Positions 41,911-51,445 of a stretch of DNA of 64,000 nucleotides are shown here, in pieces. Under the pieces are notes generated by a model. That model did no database searches. It worked only from the letters and a program-made list of their open reading frames with translations, and had not been told where the DNA came from. The DNA is from JBDREC01 sp043820105 [NCBI: Pseudomonadota bacterium] (GTDB lineage Bacteria; Bdellovibrionota_F; JAHFAK01), in contig JBDREC010000019.1 of NCBI GenBank assembly GCA_043820105.1, forward strand, positions 29,319-93,318, read 5' to 3'. Numbering within the stretch: the stretch's first letter is position 1; each line of letters opens with the position of its first letter. Made by a program: the position numbers and the translations under genes.

Positions 41911-43608
41911 CTGCACCCTCTTCAAAAGCCACTTCGCCCCTTCATGCCTCGGCCAAACATCTAAAATTTGCTGACATTGAAAAATGGCTTTTTGCTTTTT
42001 GCCCTTCAAGGCCAGCAATCTGGCAAGCTCAAAGCGAGCTTCATAAAAATTTGGCGAACCCTTGACTGCATTTTCAAGCACCCTTATCGCTTTAGGAAAA
42101 TCATATTTCCGCAGAAACCTGGCATAATACATAGACAAGCGATAATAATCAGGGCTGAATTTATAGGCAAGCTCATATCTTGCAAGCTTAACCTGGTCAT
42201 CTGTCGCATTTCTGGCAGTTGTAGTTAAATAAGAAACAGCTGAAACTTTAAAAAGATAAAAGGCTGCAAGTAAGGCAAATAAGATAAACCCGAACTTTAA
42301 TAAATTTAGTTCTTTATGATAAACATATTCCTTATTCTCATAGTGCTTATGAAAAACAATAGCCACAAAACTCCAGAAAATAATTGAAGCCGTTGGCCTG
42401 GCAAGCGGATAAGTAAAAGTCGCCACAAACATGAAGCTAGCCATTGTGCCTAAGACTATTGATTGCCACAATCGATCACGTCCAAGAATGTAAGATTTGA
42501 TAGAAATAAATAAAATAAAAATCAAAAGTCCCATAAAACCGATAAATGAAATAATTCCACCCTCACAAAGGATTTCGATATACAGATTGTGGGGATTGTC
42601 GGGTCTATAAATGCTTCGGGACTCCAAATCTGGAGCCTTGCTCATATGATAGAGGGGATAAATTATTCTAAATTGACCCGCACCAATGCCATTTACATTT
42701 TCTTGAGCTAAATATATAGAATTAATCCAACGATATCTTCTCCAACCCATGGCTTTTTTAAATTTTGTGATTACCTTGTTTTGATTTATATAATATTGTT
42801 GGTACTCACTGTCATTTTTAGGATAAAAATAACTTAAATATGAAATTCCAATAAAAAAGATTAATATCAACAATTTTGAAATAAATATCATTACTTTTTT
42901 CTTACTAATTTCACGTAGAAACTTAGAAAAATTAGAAAAAACAAAAAGTAAAACCAGAATTATACTTCCAAGTGTCAAACCATATATCCCTGCCCTAGTA
43001 TGTGATACAATAGAAGAGGAAAAAGTTAAGGAAAATATTACCCAATAAAAAAGGGAACTAAAATGATTTTTTTTATATATAGACATTCCAAGAGACAATG
43101 GAGCGACCAGACAAACCACATGTCCAACCACAGATTTGTAAGCATAAGTTCCACTTGGAAAAGCAGCATTTCCAATAAAGTTTAAAATTTCAAATCCATA
43201 GGCATTTATTATTATGATCAATGAAGGAATTAATTGCCCAATGCAAATAAAATGCAGATATTTAAATGAATCTTCTTTTTTTTGAACAGGCAAGATAAGG
43301 CATAAAATAGCATTGGCAAAAAACAAACCTTGAAATAAAAATAGCCTATGCAAATTTTGAGCAAACTGAGAAGAAAAAATATATCCCAAAATATATAACA
43401 AAATAAATATATTAGGATAAAAATAAAATTTTGTTTTTCTTTTAAAACCGAATAAGATTAGCCCCAGCAATGATACAGAATAAATTAATAGCTTAAAATC
43501 AACATTGGGGTGATCAAAATTAGGAGAACAAGTTAAAGGAATAATAAGATAAAGTACAATTAAAATAAAAAATAAATAAAAATCATTCTTAAGTCTAAAA
43601 TTCATCAT
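41905..43608 (-). CDS. O-antigen ligase/polymerase-like membrane protein with C-terminal TPR
   Basis: A 567-residue protein with about 10-12 membrane segments. The characteristic periplasmic region is PDNPHNLYIEILCEGG, the histidine-containing O-antigen ligase motif. After the membrane part (about residue 460) the chain continues as TPR helices (KFSPDYYRLSMYYARFL, GSPNFYEARFELARLLAL). The family includes WaaL ligases and Wzy polymerases; which activity applies cannot be told. The stop codon lies in a TTACC repeat array. Confidence 0.85.
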   Translation of the reverse strand: MMNFRLKNDFYLFFILIVLYLIIPLTCSPNFDHPNVDFKLLIYSVSLLGLILFGFKRKTKFYFYPNIFILLYILGYIFSSQFAQNLHRLFLFQGLFFANAILCLILPVQKKEDSFKYLHFICIGQLIPSLIIIINAYGFEILNFIGNAAFPSGTYAYKSVVGHVVCLVAPLSLGMSIYKKNHFSSLFYWVIFSLTFSSSIVSHTRAGIYGLTLGSIILVLLFVFSNFSKFLREISKKKVMIFISKLLILIFFIGISYLSYFYPKNDSEYQQYYINQNKVITKFKKAMGWRRYRWINSIYLAQENVNGIGAGQFRIIYPLYHMSKAPDLESRSIYRPDNPHNLYIEILCEGGIISFIGFMGLLIFILFISIKSYILGRDRLWQSIVLGTMASFMFVATFTYPLARPTASIIFWSFVAIVFHKHYENKEYVYHKELNLLKFGFILFALLAAFYLFKVSAVSYLTTTARNATDDQVKLARYELAYKFSPDYYRLSMYYARFLRKYDFPKAIRVLENAVKGSPNFYEARFELARLLALKGKKQKAIFQCQQILDVWPRHEGAKWLLKRVQR

Positions 43609-43702
43609 TCATTCTAATATTATTTTTTTTTAAAATAAATCAAGGCTTGATTTTAAATAATATTAGTTTTATCAAATATCTTTTTATAATTTGGAGATCT
43701 AA

Positions 43703-44578
43703 ATGAAAGGAATAATCTTAGCAGGTGGTAGTGGCACACGACTTTACCCCATTACAAAAATAATTACAAAGCAGCTCTTACCAATTTATGATAAACCAAT
43801 GATTTACTATCCTCTTTCAGTATTAATGCTAGCTGAAGTTAAAGATATTCTTATCATTTCTACACCCACGGATCTTCCAAAATACAAAGAACTTCTCGAA
43901 GACGGCTCAAAACTTGGAATAAGCCTAAGCTATGCTGAGCAAGCCGCCCCAAATGGACTCGCTGAAGCCTTTATTATTGGTGATAAATTTATTGGAAATG
44001 ATACAGCTTGCCTTGTTCTTGGAGATAATATTTTTTATGGACATGGTTTAACAGGAAAACTAAAATCAGCAAGAAAACAAGTTGAAGAAGCTGGCGGTTC
44101 TGTTGTTTTTGGATATTATGTAAATGACCCTGAAAGATATGGTGTTGTAGACTTTGATAGTGAAGGAAAAGCCCTGTCAATTGAAGAAAAACCCAAAGCA
44201 CCAAAATCCAATTACGCAGTAACTGGGCTTTATTTTTATGACAATAAAGTAATAGAAATTGCAAAAAATCTAAAACCTTCTCCCAGAGGTGAATTAGAGA
44301 TCACGGATGTAAATAAAAAATACTTAGAGAACGATAAACTAAAAGTTGAAATGCTAAGTCGTGGCTATGCCTGGCTTGATACAGGGACCTTTGAAAGCCT
44401 AATTGAAGCAGGTGAGTTTATAGCAGCCATTGAAAAAAGGCAGGGACAGAAGATTGCCTGTATTGAAGAAATAGCATATAACAATAACTGGATTGGACGA
44501 GAAGAACTTGCGAATATCGCGGAACCACTAAAAAAGAGCGGCTACGGAAATTACTTAGAAAAATTATTAAAGGATTAG
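43703..44578 (+). CDS. rfbA: Glucose-1-phosphate thymidylyltransferase
   Basis: A 291-residue nucleotidyltransferase beginning [20 protein letters not shown] with the EKP and GYAWLDTGT motifs of RmlA/RfbA. It makes dTDP-glucose, the first step of dTDP-L-rhamnose synthesis. rfbC starts two bases after its stop, and rfbD and rfbB lie just beyond on the opposite strand. TTTGGAG precedes the ATG. Confidence 0.97.
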   Translation: MKGIILAGGSGTRLYPITKIITKQLLPIYDKPMIYYPLSVLMLAEVKDILIISTPTDLPKYKELLEDGSKLGISLSYAEQAAPNGLAEAFIIGDKFIGNDTACLVLGDNIFYGHGLTGKLKSARKQVEEAGGSVVFGYYVNDPERYGVVDFDSEGKALSIEEKPKAPKSNYAVTGLYFYDNKVIEIAKNLKPSPRGELEITDVNKKYLENDKLKVEMLSRGYAWLDTGTFESLIEAGEFIAAIEKRQGQKIACIEEIAYNNNWIGREELANIAEPLKKSGYGNYLEKLLKD

Positions 44579-44580
44579 AT

Positions 44581-45129
44581 ATGCATTTTAAAATCGAAAA
44601 ACTTGATATTCCAGAAGTTTTATTAATTAAACCTGAGGTTTTTGGAGACGAACGAGGCTTTTTTATTGAAACATACAGAGAATCAGAGTTCAAAGAAGCC
44701 GGGGTTGACTTTAGATTTGTTCAGGACAATCATTCAAAATCCAAAAAAGGTGTTTTAAGAGGAATTCATTATCAATTAAACCCAAAAGCTCAAGGCAAAC
44801 TTGTAAGAGTTATTAAAGGCTCTTTGTTTGATGTTGCCGTTGATTTAAGAAAAGATTCTAAAACCTTTGGAAAATGGGTTTCTTCAGTTTTATCATATGA
44901 AAATAACCACATGCTCTGGATTCCACCTGGATTCGGTCATGGTTTTTGTGTACTGGAAGATGAAACTGAATTTCTGTATAAAGTTACTGAAGAATGGGAT
45001 AAAGATCTTGATAAAGGAATAATTTGGAATGATTCTAACATAAACATTAAGTGGCCTTTAGATAATCCCCAATTATCCCAAAGAGACCAAAATCTTCCAA
45101 GCCTAGAAAAAGCTGAAATTAATTTTTAA
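44581..45129 (+). CDS. rfbC: dTDP-4-dehydrorhamnose 3,5-epimerase
   Basis: A 182-residue cupin enzyme with RGFFIETYRESEF, VLRGIHYQLNPKAQGKLVRV (catalytic His) and HGFCVLEDETEFLYKVTE, the RmlC/RfbC signature. It epimerises dTDP-4-keto-6-deoxyglucose at C3 and C5. The start is only two bases after the rfbA stop, so both are translated together. It converges on rfbD with an 18-base gap that shows no strong terminator. Confidence 0.96.
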   Translation: MHFKIEKLDIPEVLLIKPEVFGDERGFFIETYRESEFKEAGVDFRFVQDNHSKSKKGVLRGIHYQLNPKAQGKLVRVIKGSLFDVAVDLRKDSKTFGKWVSSVLSYENNHMLWIPPGFGHGFCVLEDETEFLYKVTEEWDKDLDKGIIWNDSNINIKWPLDNPQLSQRDQNLPSLEKAEINF

Positions 45130-45147
45130 GACTTGTTTTCAAAACAC

Positions 45148-45993
45148 CTAGCTCAAATAATCCGTTAAAGCATCTTTCCAATCTCTCATAACATTTAGCT
45201 TTAGGTCATTAAGATGTTTGTTTTCAAGGACAGAATAAGCAGGTCGCTTAATATTAGCAGAAAACTCTTTGGCTTTCACTGGTATAAGTTTAATATCTAT
45301 TCCCTTGATATTAAAAATTTCTTTAGCAAATTCAAACCATGAACACTCACCATTATTGGTGGCATGATAAATCCCTGACTCAGGTTTGCTGTAAATAATT
45401 TTTTTAATTTGCCTGGCTAAATCTAATGCAAAAGTTGGTGTTAAAATTTCATCACAAACAACTTTAAGTTCGTCTTTTTGGCTTGAAAGTTGTAGCATTG
45501 TTTCAGCAAAATTATACTTTTTAGTTAAATTAGGATAAATGCCGTAAAGACCCGAGGTCCTAAGAATGCAAAACTCATCACAAATCGCTTGAACAAAGTT
45601 TTCACCAGCTAATTTTGAAACCCCATACACATTTAGGGGCATGGTAATATCCGTTTCAATGTAAGGTAAATTCTTCACACCATCAAAAACATAATCAGTG
45701 CTCACATGAATAAGGCAAGCGCCCATTTCTTGAGATATTTGAGATAGATTTCTCACACCAATAGCATTCACTAAAAAAGCTAAATCAGGTTCAATTTCAG
45801 AATTATTAACATTAGTATAAGCTGAACAGTTAATAATAAATTCATATTTTTTGTCACAAAAAGCTTTTTTCAAATTTCCAGGTTTTGTAATATCAATTTC
45901 AGGATAATCAAAAAGATCCAAGTCTGATCCTTGAAAAACATCATTAACAGTTTTTCCAAGTTGACCATTTGACCCAATTAGAGCTATTTTCAA
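45148..45993 (-). CDS. rfbD: dTDP-4-dehydrorhamnose reductase
   Basis: A 281-residue reductase beginning IALIGSNGQLGKTV, with STDYVFDG and YGVSKLAGE (Tyr/Lys pair), the RmlD/RfbD motifs. It reduces dTDP-4-keto-rhamnose to dTDP-L-rhamnose. It follows rfbB copy 2 by eight bases on the minus strand and completes the four-step pathway together with rfbA and rfbC across the convergent junction. Confidence 0.96.
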   Translation of the reverse strand: MKIALIGSNGQLGKTVNDVFQGSDLDLFDYPEIDITKPGNLKKAFCDKKYEFIINCSAYTNVNNSEIEPDLAFLVNAIGVRNLSQISQEMGACLIHVSTDYVFDGVKNLPYIETDITMPLNVYGVSKLAGENFVQAICDEFCILRTSGLYGIYPNLTKKYNFAETMLQLSSQKDELKVVCDEILTPTFALDLARQIKKIIYSKPESGIYHATNNGECSWFEFAKEIFNIKGIDIKLIPVKAKEFSANIKRPAYSVLENKHLNDLKLNVMRDWKDALTDYLS

Positions 45994-46001
45994 AATATCA
46001 C

Positions 46002-47102
46002 CTATCTTCCTTTATACATTTGCTCATAATAAGTAAGGTATTCTTTGTTCATAATATTATTGATCCATTCTTCATTGGATAAATACCAGTCAATCGTTTT
46101 GTTTATGCCAGTTTCAAAATTATATTTAGCCTTCCAGCCCAATTCATTTTCAATTTTTGTTGAATCAATGGCATATCTTAAGTCATGACCTGGCCTATCT
46201 TTGACAAAAGTAATCAAATTAAAAAGTTTTCCTTCATTTTTCAATTTGTTTAATTCTCTTAATTTTGGAAATTTTTCAGCTCTTTCATCACAAGATAATT
46301 TTTCAAGCAAAATTTTGACAATATCTATGTTTTTAAGTTCAACTGATGATCCTATATTATAAACTTCACCTTTTTTTCCTTTGTGTAAAACAGTCTCAAT
46401 ACCTTCACTGTGATCATCCACATATATCCACTCTCTAACATTTATTCCTTCCCCATAAACAGGCAAAGATTTAAGATTAACAGCATTGTTAATCATTAAA
46501 GGTAAAAGTTTCTCTGGAAACTGACGAGGCCCATAATTATTACAACATCTAGTAATTAGGCATTCCATTTTGTGAGTTTCTATATAAGATCTTATCAACA
46601 GATCAGCCGATGCTTTACTAGCAGAATAAGGAGAATTTGGAGCAATCGGTGTAGTTTCTAGAAATTTACCTTCATCACCCAAGGATCCATAAACTTCATC
46701 CGTTGAAACTTGAACAAAACGTCCAACTTCATATTTCCTTGATAAATCAAGCAATACTTGTGTGCCCATTATATTTGTTCTTAAAAATGGCTCAGAGCTT
46801 AAAATAGACCTATCAACATGAGATTCTGCTGCAAAATTCACAACATAATCAATTTTAAAATCTTTAAAAATAGGTTCAACTTCATCCCATTTAGCGATAT
46901 CGCCTTTAATAAAATAATAGCGTTTATTATCGCCAGATTTGCCATAAGTAACTACAACATCATCAAGATTATGCAAATTTCCTGCATATGTTAAGTCATC
47001 CAAATTAAGAACTGTATATTCAGGATATTTTTTTAAGATAATTTCAATAAAAGAGCTTCCAATAAATCCTGCTCCACCTGTAATAAGTATTGTTTTTTGC
47101 AT
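46002..47102 (-). CDS. rfbB: dTDP-glucose 4,6-dehydratase (copy 2)
   Basis: A 366-residue protein almost collinear with the copy at 38158-39258, with TGGAGFIGSSFIE, SPYSASKAS and DRPGHDLRYAID. The ATG at 47102 (MQKTILIT) has AGGAAAG upstream and matches the start of copy 1; the frame is open further upstream without family similarity. It lies just before rfbD and probably is the main dehydratase of the rhamnose pathway here. Confidence 0.96.
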   Translation of the reverse strand: MQKTILITGGAGFIGSSFIEIILKKYPEYTVLNLDDLTYAGNLHNLDDVVVTYGKSGDNKRYYFIKGDIAKWDEVEPIFKDFKIDYVVNFAAESHVDRSILSSEPFLRTNIMGTQVLLDLSRKYEVGRFVQVSTDEVYGSLGDEGKFLETTPIAPNSPYSASKASADLLIRSYIETHKMECLITRCCNNYGPRQFPEKLLPLMINNAVNLKSLPVYGEGINVREWIYVDDHSEGIETVLHKGKKGEVYNIGSSVELKNIDIVKILLEKLSCDERAEKFPKLRELNKLKNEGKLFNLITFVKDRPGHDLRYAIDSTKIENELGWKAKYNFETGINKTIDWYLSNEEWINNIMNKEYLTYYEQMYKGR

Positions 47103-47234
47103 GACTACTTTCCTATTATAATAATATTGAGCCAATTAATAATTCATATTTTTTATAAATCAACATATTTTACCTTGTAAAATAAAATATTATCCTCTAA
47201 TAATCCCCTTTTAAAATATTTAAAAGACAAAAAG

Positions 47235-48086
47235 ATGAAAGTAAGTATAATTATCCCAACTCTTAATGCAGAATTTTTTTTAAAACAATTATTATTATCT
47301 CTAAATAATCAAACACTTAAACCTTTAGAAATAATTATTATTGATTCTGAATCTGATGACAATACAGTTCAAATTGCAAAGGATTTAGCTTGTAAAGTAA
47401 TTCAAATTCTTAGAAAAGATTTTAACCATGGTAAAACGAGAAATTTAGCAGCAAAAAGCGCAAAAGGAGATATAATCTCTTTCATAACACAAGATGCATT
47501 ACCTGAGAACATTGAATATTTACAAAACCTAGTTCAAAATATTGGAAAAAATAATGTCGCAGTTTCTTATGGCAAACAGGTGGCAAAAAAAGATGCTTCA
47601 GAAATCGAGAAATTTTATCGCTCATTCAATTATCCCGATAAAGCACTTATAAAAGACAAAACAATGATACCTCAATTGGGAGTAAAAACATTTTTCTTGT
47701 CAAATGTTTGTTCTGCCTATGAAAAAAATATTTTTTGGGAACTTGGCGGTTTTCCTGAAAATACTCCAACAAATGAAGATATGTTCTTTACCTTTAAAGC
47801 TATAATGAAAGATAAAAAGATTTCCTATGAACCAAAAGCAAGAGCAATTCACTCTCATCCTTTTTCACTTAAAGAAACTTATAATAGATATTATAAAATA
47901 GGAATTTTCTTTAAAAAATATCCTGAAATAAATAAATATTCAAGCAATGAAAAAGAAGGGAAAAAGCTTTTATTTAATTTACTAAAACATCTTATATCAA
48001 AATTCAGATTTCATTTAATCCCTTTGGCAATGATAGAGATTTTTGTTAAATATTATAGCTATAAAAAAGGATATGCCAGGAATTAA
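47235..48086 (+). CDS. Glycosyltransferase family 2 (rhamnosyltransferase-like)
   Basis: A 283-residue GT-A enzyme beginning VSIIIPTLNAEFFLKQLLLS with the IIIDSESDDNT and KDFNHGKTRN motifs that are common in bacterial rhamnosyltransferases. ISFITQDALPEN marks the metal region. The sugar specificity is inferred from the neighbouring dTDP-rhamnose genes. The C-terminus has a hydrophobic helix, so the enzyme may be membrane-associated. Confidence 0.85.
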   Translation: MKVSIIIPTLNAEFFLKQLLLSLNNQTLKPLEIIIIDSESDDNTVQIAKDLACKVIQILRKDFNHGKTRNLAAKSAKGDIISFITQDALPENIEYLQNLVQNIGKNNVAVSYGKQVAKKDASEIEKFYRSFNYPDKALIKDKTMIPQLGVKTFFLSNVCSAYEKNIFWELGGFPENTPTNEDMFFTFKAIMKDKKISYEPKARAIHSHPFSLKETYNRYYKIGIFFKKYPEINKYSSNEKEGKKLLFNLLKHLISKFRFHLIPLAMIEIFVKYYSYKKGYARN

Positions 48087-48099
48087 AGTTTAAAATATA

Positions 48100-49296
48100 T
48101 TATACCCTTTTATATTCATTATAGTAGGATTTAATAAACTCCAGGGAAAACACAAAGATTATACTTAGAAAAATCGCCATAAAAGTTGATACCATTACAA
48201 TGAGTTTTCTTCTAGGACTAGATTTAACACTAGGCTTTACTGCTCTATCTACTATTGTTATTGTGGGCAAATTCTTTAGTTCTTTAATTTTTGCTAATTC
48301 ATATTGTTCTGTTAAGAGTTCGAAAATAGTTTCTTGAATTTCAAACTCTCTCTTCAGCCTTAAAAACTCTAAGCCAAGCTGCGGAGATTCATCGAGGGGA
48401 AGAAGATAAGATGAATTATCATGTTTTACTTTTTGTAAACCTGTATCTTTAGTATTATTTTTATACTCACCATTTATATTTTCACCAGTTGAAATTTCTT
48501 TGATTTGTTTTTTTATCTCATTAATAGTGTACTTTAATGTCACAATTTCTTCATCATCTGCTGATTTAAACTTACTCTTAACTCCAAACTGTGTTTCAGC
48601 TTGGGCAAGATCATTGTGAAGATTTGTTATAACTGCTACAGATGACGAAATTTGATTTTCAATCCCAATTACTTTATTTTTTATTTGAAATTCCTTTAAC
48701 GTTTCTTCAGCATTAAAAAGCTTATTTTTTACTTCTAGCAATCGATTTCCTAAAAACACTCTTTCTTTAGATGCACCAAAAATTGAATGTCCTATGTTTA
48801 TTCTATCTAGTTTATCTCTACAATAATTAATAATGTTAGTAGCTAAAATAGGGTCCTTATACTCTATTTCAATTTTTACAAAACCAGAATCATTTTCTTC
48901 AACCTCAAAAATTTTATTTAATTTATATCTTGCACTATCTATATTCTCAATTTCAAATTCTTTGATTAACTTAAAGTGCTTGATAAGATCATCAAGCATG
49001 GTCCTTGATTTTATAAGACCAATAATTCTTTGGTTTCCTCCACCTTCTTTTAATTTCATAAAATTACCAGCAATGCCGCCAAGCAGAGAACTATATTGAC
49101 CTCCTAAAGAAGAGTCTGAAAAAGAAGTTGATATTAAGGCATTCGATATATATTTTTTTGTCAAAACTAAGCTAATTATTGAGGATAAAATAATTACAGA
49201 AAAAACAAAAATCGCTAATTGTTTTTTATACTTTAGAATAATATCAATGTATTGTTTGATATTTATTTCTTCAAATTCATTTTTTTTCATATCCAT
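48100..49296 (-). CDS. Wzz-type chain-length determinant
   Basis: A 398-residue polysaccharide co-polymerase. It has a membrane helix near the N-terminus (LAIFVFSVIILSSIISLVL), a long periplasmic coiled-coil region (residues about 170-310), and a second membrane helix near the C-terminus after the proline-rich VDRAVKPSVKSSPRRK, the Wzz signature. It sets the length of O-antigen or capsule chains together with a Wzy polymerase such as 49373-50602. Confidence 0.88.
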   Translation of the reverse strand: MDMKKNEFEEINIKQYIDIILKYKKQLAIFVFSVIILSSIISLVLTKKYISNALISTSFSDSSLGGQYSSLLGGIAGNFMKLKEGGGNQRIIGLIKSRTMLDDLIKHFKLIKEFEIENIDSARYKLNKIFEVEENDSGFVKIEIEYKDPILATNIINYCRDKLDRINIGHSIFGASKERVFLGNRLLEVKNKLFNAEETLKEFQIKNKVIGIENQISSSVAVITNLHNDLAQAETQFGVKSKFKSADDEEIVTLKYTINEIKKQIKEISTGENINGEYKNNTKDTGLQKVKHDNSSYLLPLDESPQLGLEFLRLKREFEIQETIFELLTEQYELAKIKELKNLPTITIVDRAVKPSVKSSPRRKLIVMVSTFMAIFLSIIFVFSLEFIKSYYNEYKRV

Positions 49297-49372
49297 ATTT
49301 CATCTCACTAAAAAAGTTAATTTCGGTTTTAATAAAAAACAATTATTGCGATTAAATTCCATTTAATGTTCA

Positions 49373-50602
49373 TTATTCTTCTGATAAAGCATTTTTCCTA
49401 ATAATATACTGCGATAATATAATTAATAAACTAAAATAAACTACAATATCATTATCATATCCTAAATAATGCGAATTGATCACAATAAAAAATGGGATAA
49501 ATAAAAGGCATTTGTATTTAAACATTTTTACTATTCCATTAAAAACAAAATATAGGATACTTAAATAAAAAACAAATCCCAAATAACCCATATCTAATAA
49601 TGTGTTTAAAAACACATTATGCATATTATCATTTGACCATCCAGAGTATTTGGGTATAAAAATTGATCCATATGAGATACCATTCCCCATAATAAAATCA
49701 AGTTTATTTGAGTGTTTGAAAAAAGATAACCAAATGTCAAAACGAGCAAGCAATCCGTCATGAGCAACTCGTGAATTTGCGCTTAGATCAAGGTGCATTA
49801 ATTTAAAAAAAACAAAGGCTCCAGACAAAATAGCGAATAATAGAAAAGAACCCAAAAGGTAAATTTTAATATAAATATTGTTATATCTTGAAAGGTTAAT
49901 ATATAAAAATATTAGTAAAAATGCAAAAAATGCCAGTTGCGCTGTTCTTGAAAATGTATAAATTGAGTTAAATAATGCAATCATGAGAAATATCTGCAAT
50001 CTAAATTTTGTATTTTTTATTATCTTAAAAGAATATAAAGAGAAATATATTATTTCAATAAAAACAATCTTTGTTGCCCAAATATTTTTATGCTGAATAC
50101 CAAAATATATTGGCTTGGAAGAAATAATAAATGCAGCAGTTGAGTTTGAAACTCCAGTAAAAGGTAAAAGTATACTATTTGTAAGAAAAACATTTAGTAA
50201 AATTTGTATAAAAGACAAAAATATTATTAACTCTAAAAATAAGGTTATTTTTTTTGTGTTTCTATAAAGTTGATTTCTATAATCATTGCAAAATAAGATA
50301 GTAAAAATTAAAAAGCTGAGATTAATTATAATTTTCAAAAAAACAACTAGATTTGAATATTCTCTATTTCCAAGAAAAACCGTTGTTCCCCAGAAAATTA
50401 AACAGAAAATGGCGATGATGAGATATTTATCGTTTTTTCTAATTGTTAACCTATGGGTTAAAGCCAAATAACAAAAGTAGCAAGATGAGAACAAAATAAA
50501 AAACAAAGGATAAATTGCAACAGATGAAAATGTTGAAAAAATTGTGATTAACCATAAAAGAAAAAAAAGGTTGAAAAGTTTTTCATCTTTCATAAGTTGC
50601 AA
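49373..50602 (-). CDS. O-antigen polymerase-like membrane protein (Wzy-type)
   Basis: A 409-residue protein with about 11 hydrophobic segments, a large outside loop around residues 260-320 (LDLSANSRVAHDGLLARFDI) and SNDNMHNVFLNTLLDMGYLG, resembling Wzy/O-antigen-ligase proteins with the HN motif. It overlaps the upstream glycosyltransferase by 20 bases. Wzy proteins have low identity, so assignment rests on topology and context. Confidence 0.75.
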   Translation of the reverse strand: MQLMKDEKLFNLFFLLWLITIFSTFSSVAIYPLFFILFSSCYFCYLALTHRLTIRKNDKYLIIAIFCLIFWGTTVFLGNREYSNLVVFLKIIINLSFLIFTILFCNDYRNQLYRNTKKITLFLELIIFLSFIQILLNVFLTNSILLPFTGVSNSTAAFIISSKPIYFGIQHKNIWATKIVFIEIIYFSLYSFKIIKNTKFRLQIFLMIALFNSIYTFSRTAQLAFFAFLLIFLYINLSRYNNIYIKIYLLGSFLLFAILSGAFVFFKLMHLDLSANSRVAHDGLLARFDIWLSFFKHSNKLDFIMGNGISYGSIFIPKYSGWSNDNMHNVFLNTLLDMGYLGFVFYLSILYFVFNGIVKMFKYKCLLFIPFFIVINSHYLGYDNDIVVYFSLLIILSQYIIRKNALSEE

Positions 50603-51434
50603 ATCCTTTAATTCTTGATTTTATATATGACCATCTTTTTATAACATTCTTAAAATCAACTTTTATTAAACTGATTATTAATTTAAGAAAATGATAAGCT
50701 ACTATTGATATAAACATATTTAAGGTTAATAACCCTATATGCTTTCTACAAAAAGCTCCAAAACCTATTCCATATTTACTTATCTTCTGTATATCTATAT
50801 TATCAACACCCTGATCTGGGTGATACACAATAACATCAGGATAGTATATCAGGCGATTTTTTTCTTTTAAAAATGAGAATATTAAATCGACATCTTCACA
50901 AGAACCGTATTTAGCTCCCACACCGAAATCTTCATCAAAAGAAAATCCAGTAATTTTGATAAAAATGGTTATCGATGAGAGGTTAGTATAAAAATTAAAG
51001 ATACTAATTGCAAATTCCATTGAAGACCAATTTCTTATTATATTATTTCCATCTTTATCAACTATTTTACCAAGCAAGATGTCAATAGAGTGATCATTAC
51101 AAAATTTATTAGCGACAATAGAAAGTGTGCTTGGATAATATTCACAATCATCATCAGGAAAAGCTATAATTTCACCACTTGATATTTCTAAGCCTTTATT
51201 ACGTGCGAGTGATAAACCTTTTTCTTTTATTTTAAGATGCTTAATATTTAGTTTATTCTCATACTTGCGAACTAAAGATTCTAATTGAATCTTATCATTT
51301 TGATCAACAATTATAATTTCAAATTCACTAGAATCTAATTCTTGTACAACTAAACTTTGCAAAAATCTTTCGATTTCTGCTTTTCGTCCATATGTTGCTA
51401 AGATCAGACTAAATTTAAACATAGACATAACCAT
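50583..51434 (-). CDS. Glycosyltransferase family 2
   Basis: A 283-residue GT-A enzyme with FSLILATYGRKAEIERFLQS, IIIVDQND, and the metal-binding FPDDDCEYYPS. Three in-frame ATG codons (51434, 51428, 51422) compete; the third gives the most typical N-terminus. It stands between the TagF-like enzymes and the Wzy-type gene on the same strand. Sugar donor unknown. Confidence 0.87.
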   Translation of the reverse strand: MVMSMFKFSLILATYGRKAEIERFLQSLVVQELDSSEFEIIIVDQNDKIQLESLVRKYENKLNIKHLKIKEKGLSLARNKGLEISSGEIIAFPDDDCEYYPSTLSIVANKFCNDHSIDILLGKIVDKDGNNIIRNWSSMEFAISIFNFYTNLSSITIFIKITGFSFDEDFGVGAKYGSCEDVDLIFSFLKEKNRLIYYPDVIVYHPDQGVDNIDIQKISKYGIGFGAFCRKHIGLLTLNMFISIVAYHFLKLIISLIKVDFKNVIKRWSYIKSRIKGFATYER

Positions 51435-51445
51435 ATTTCATACAA

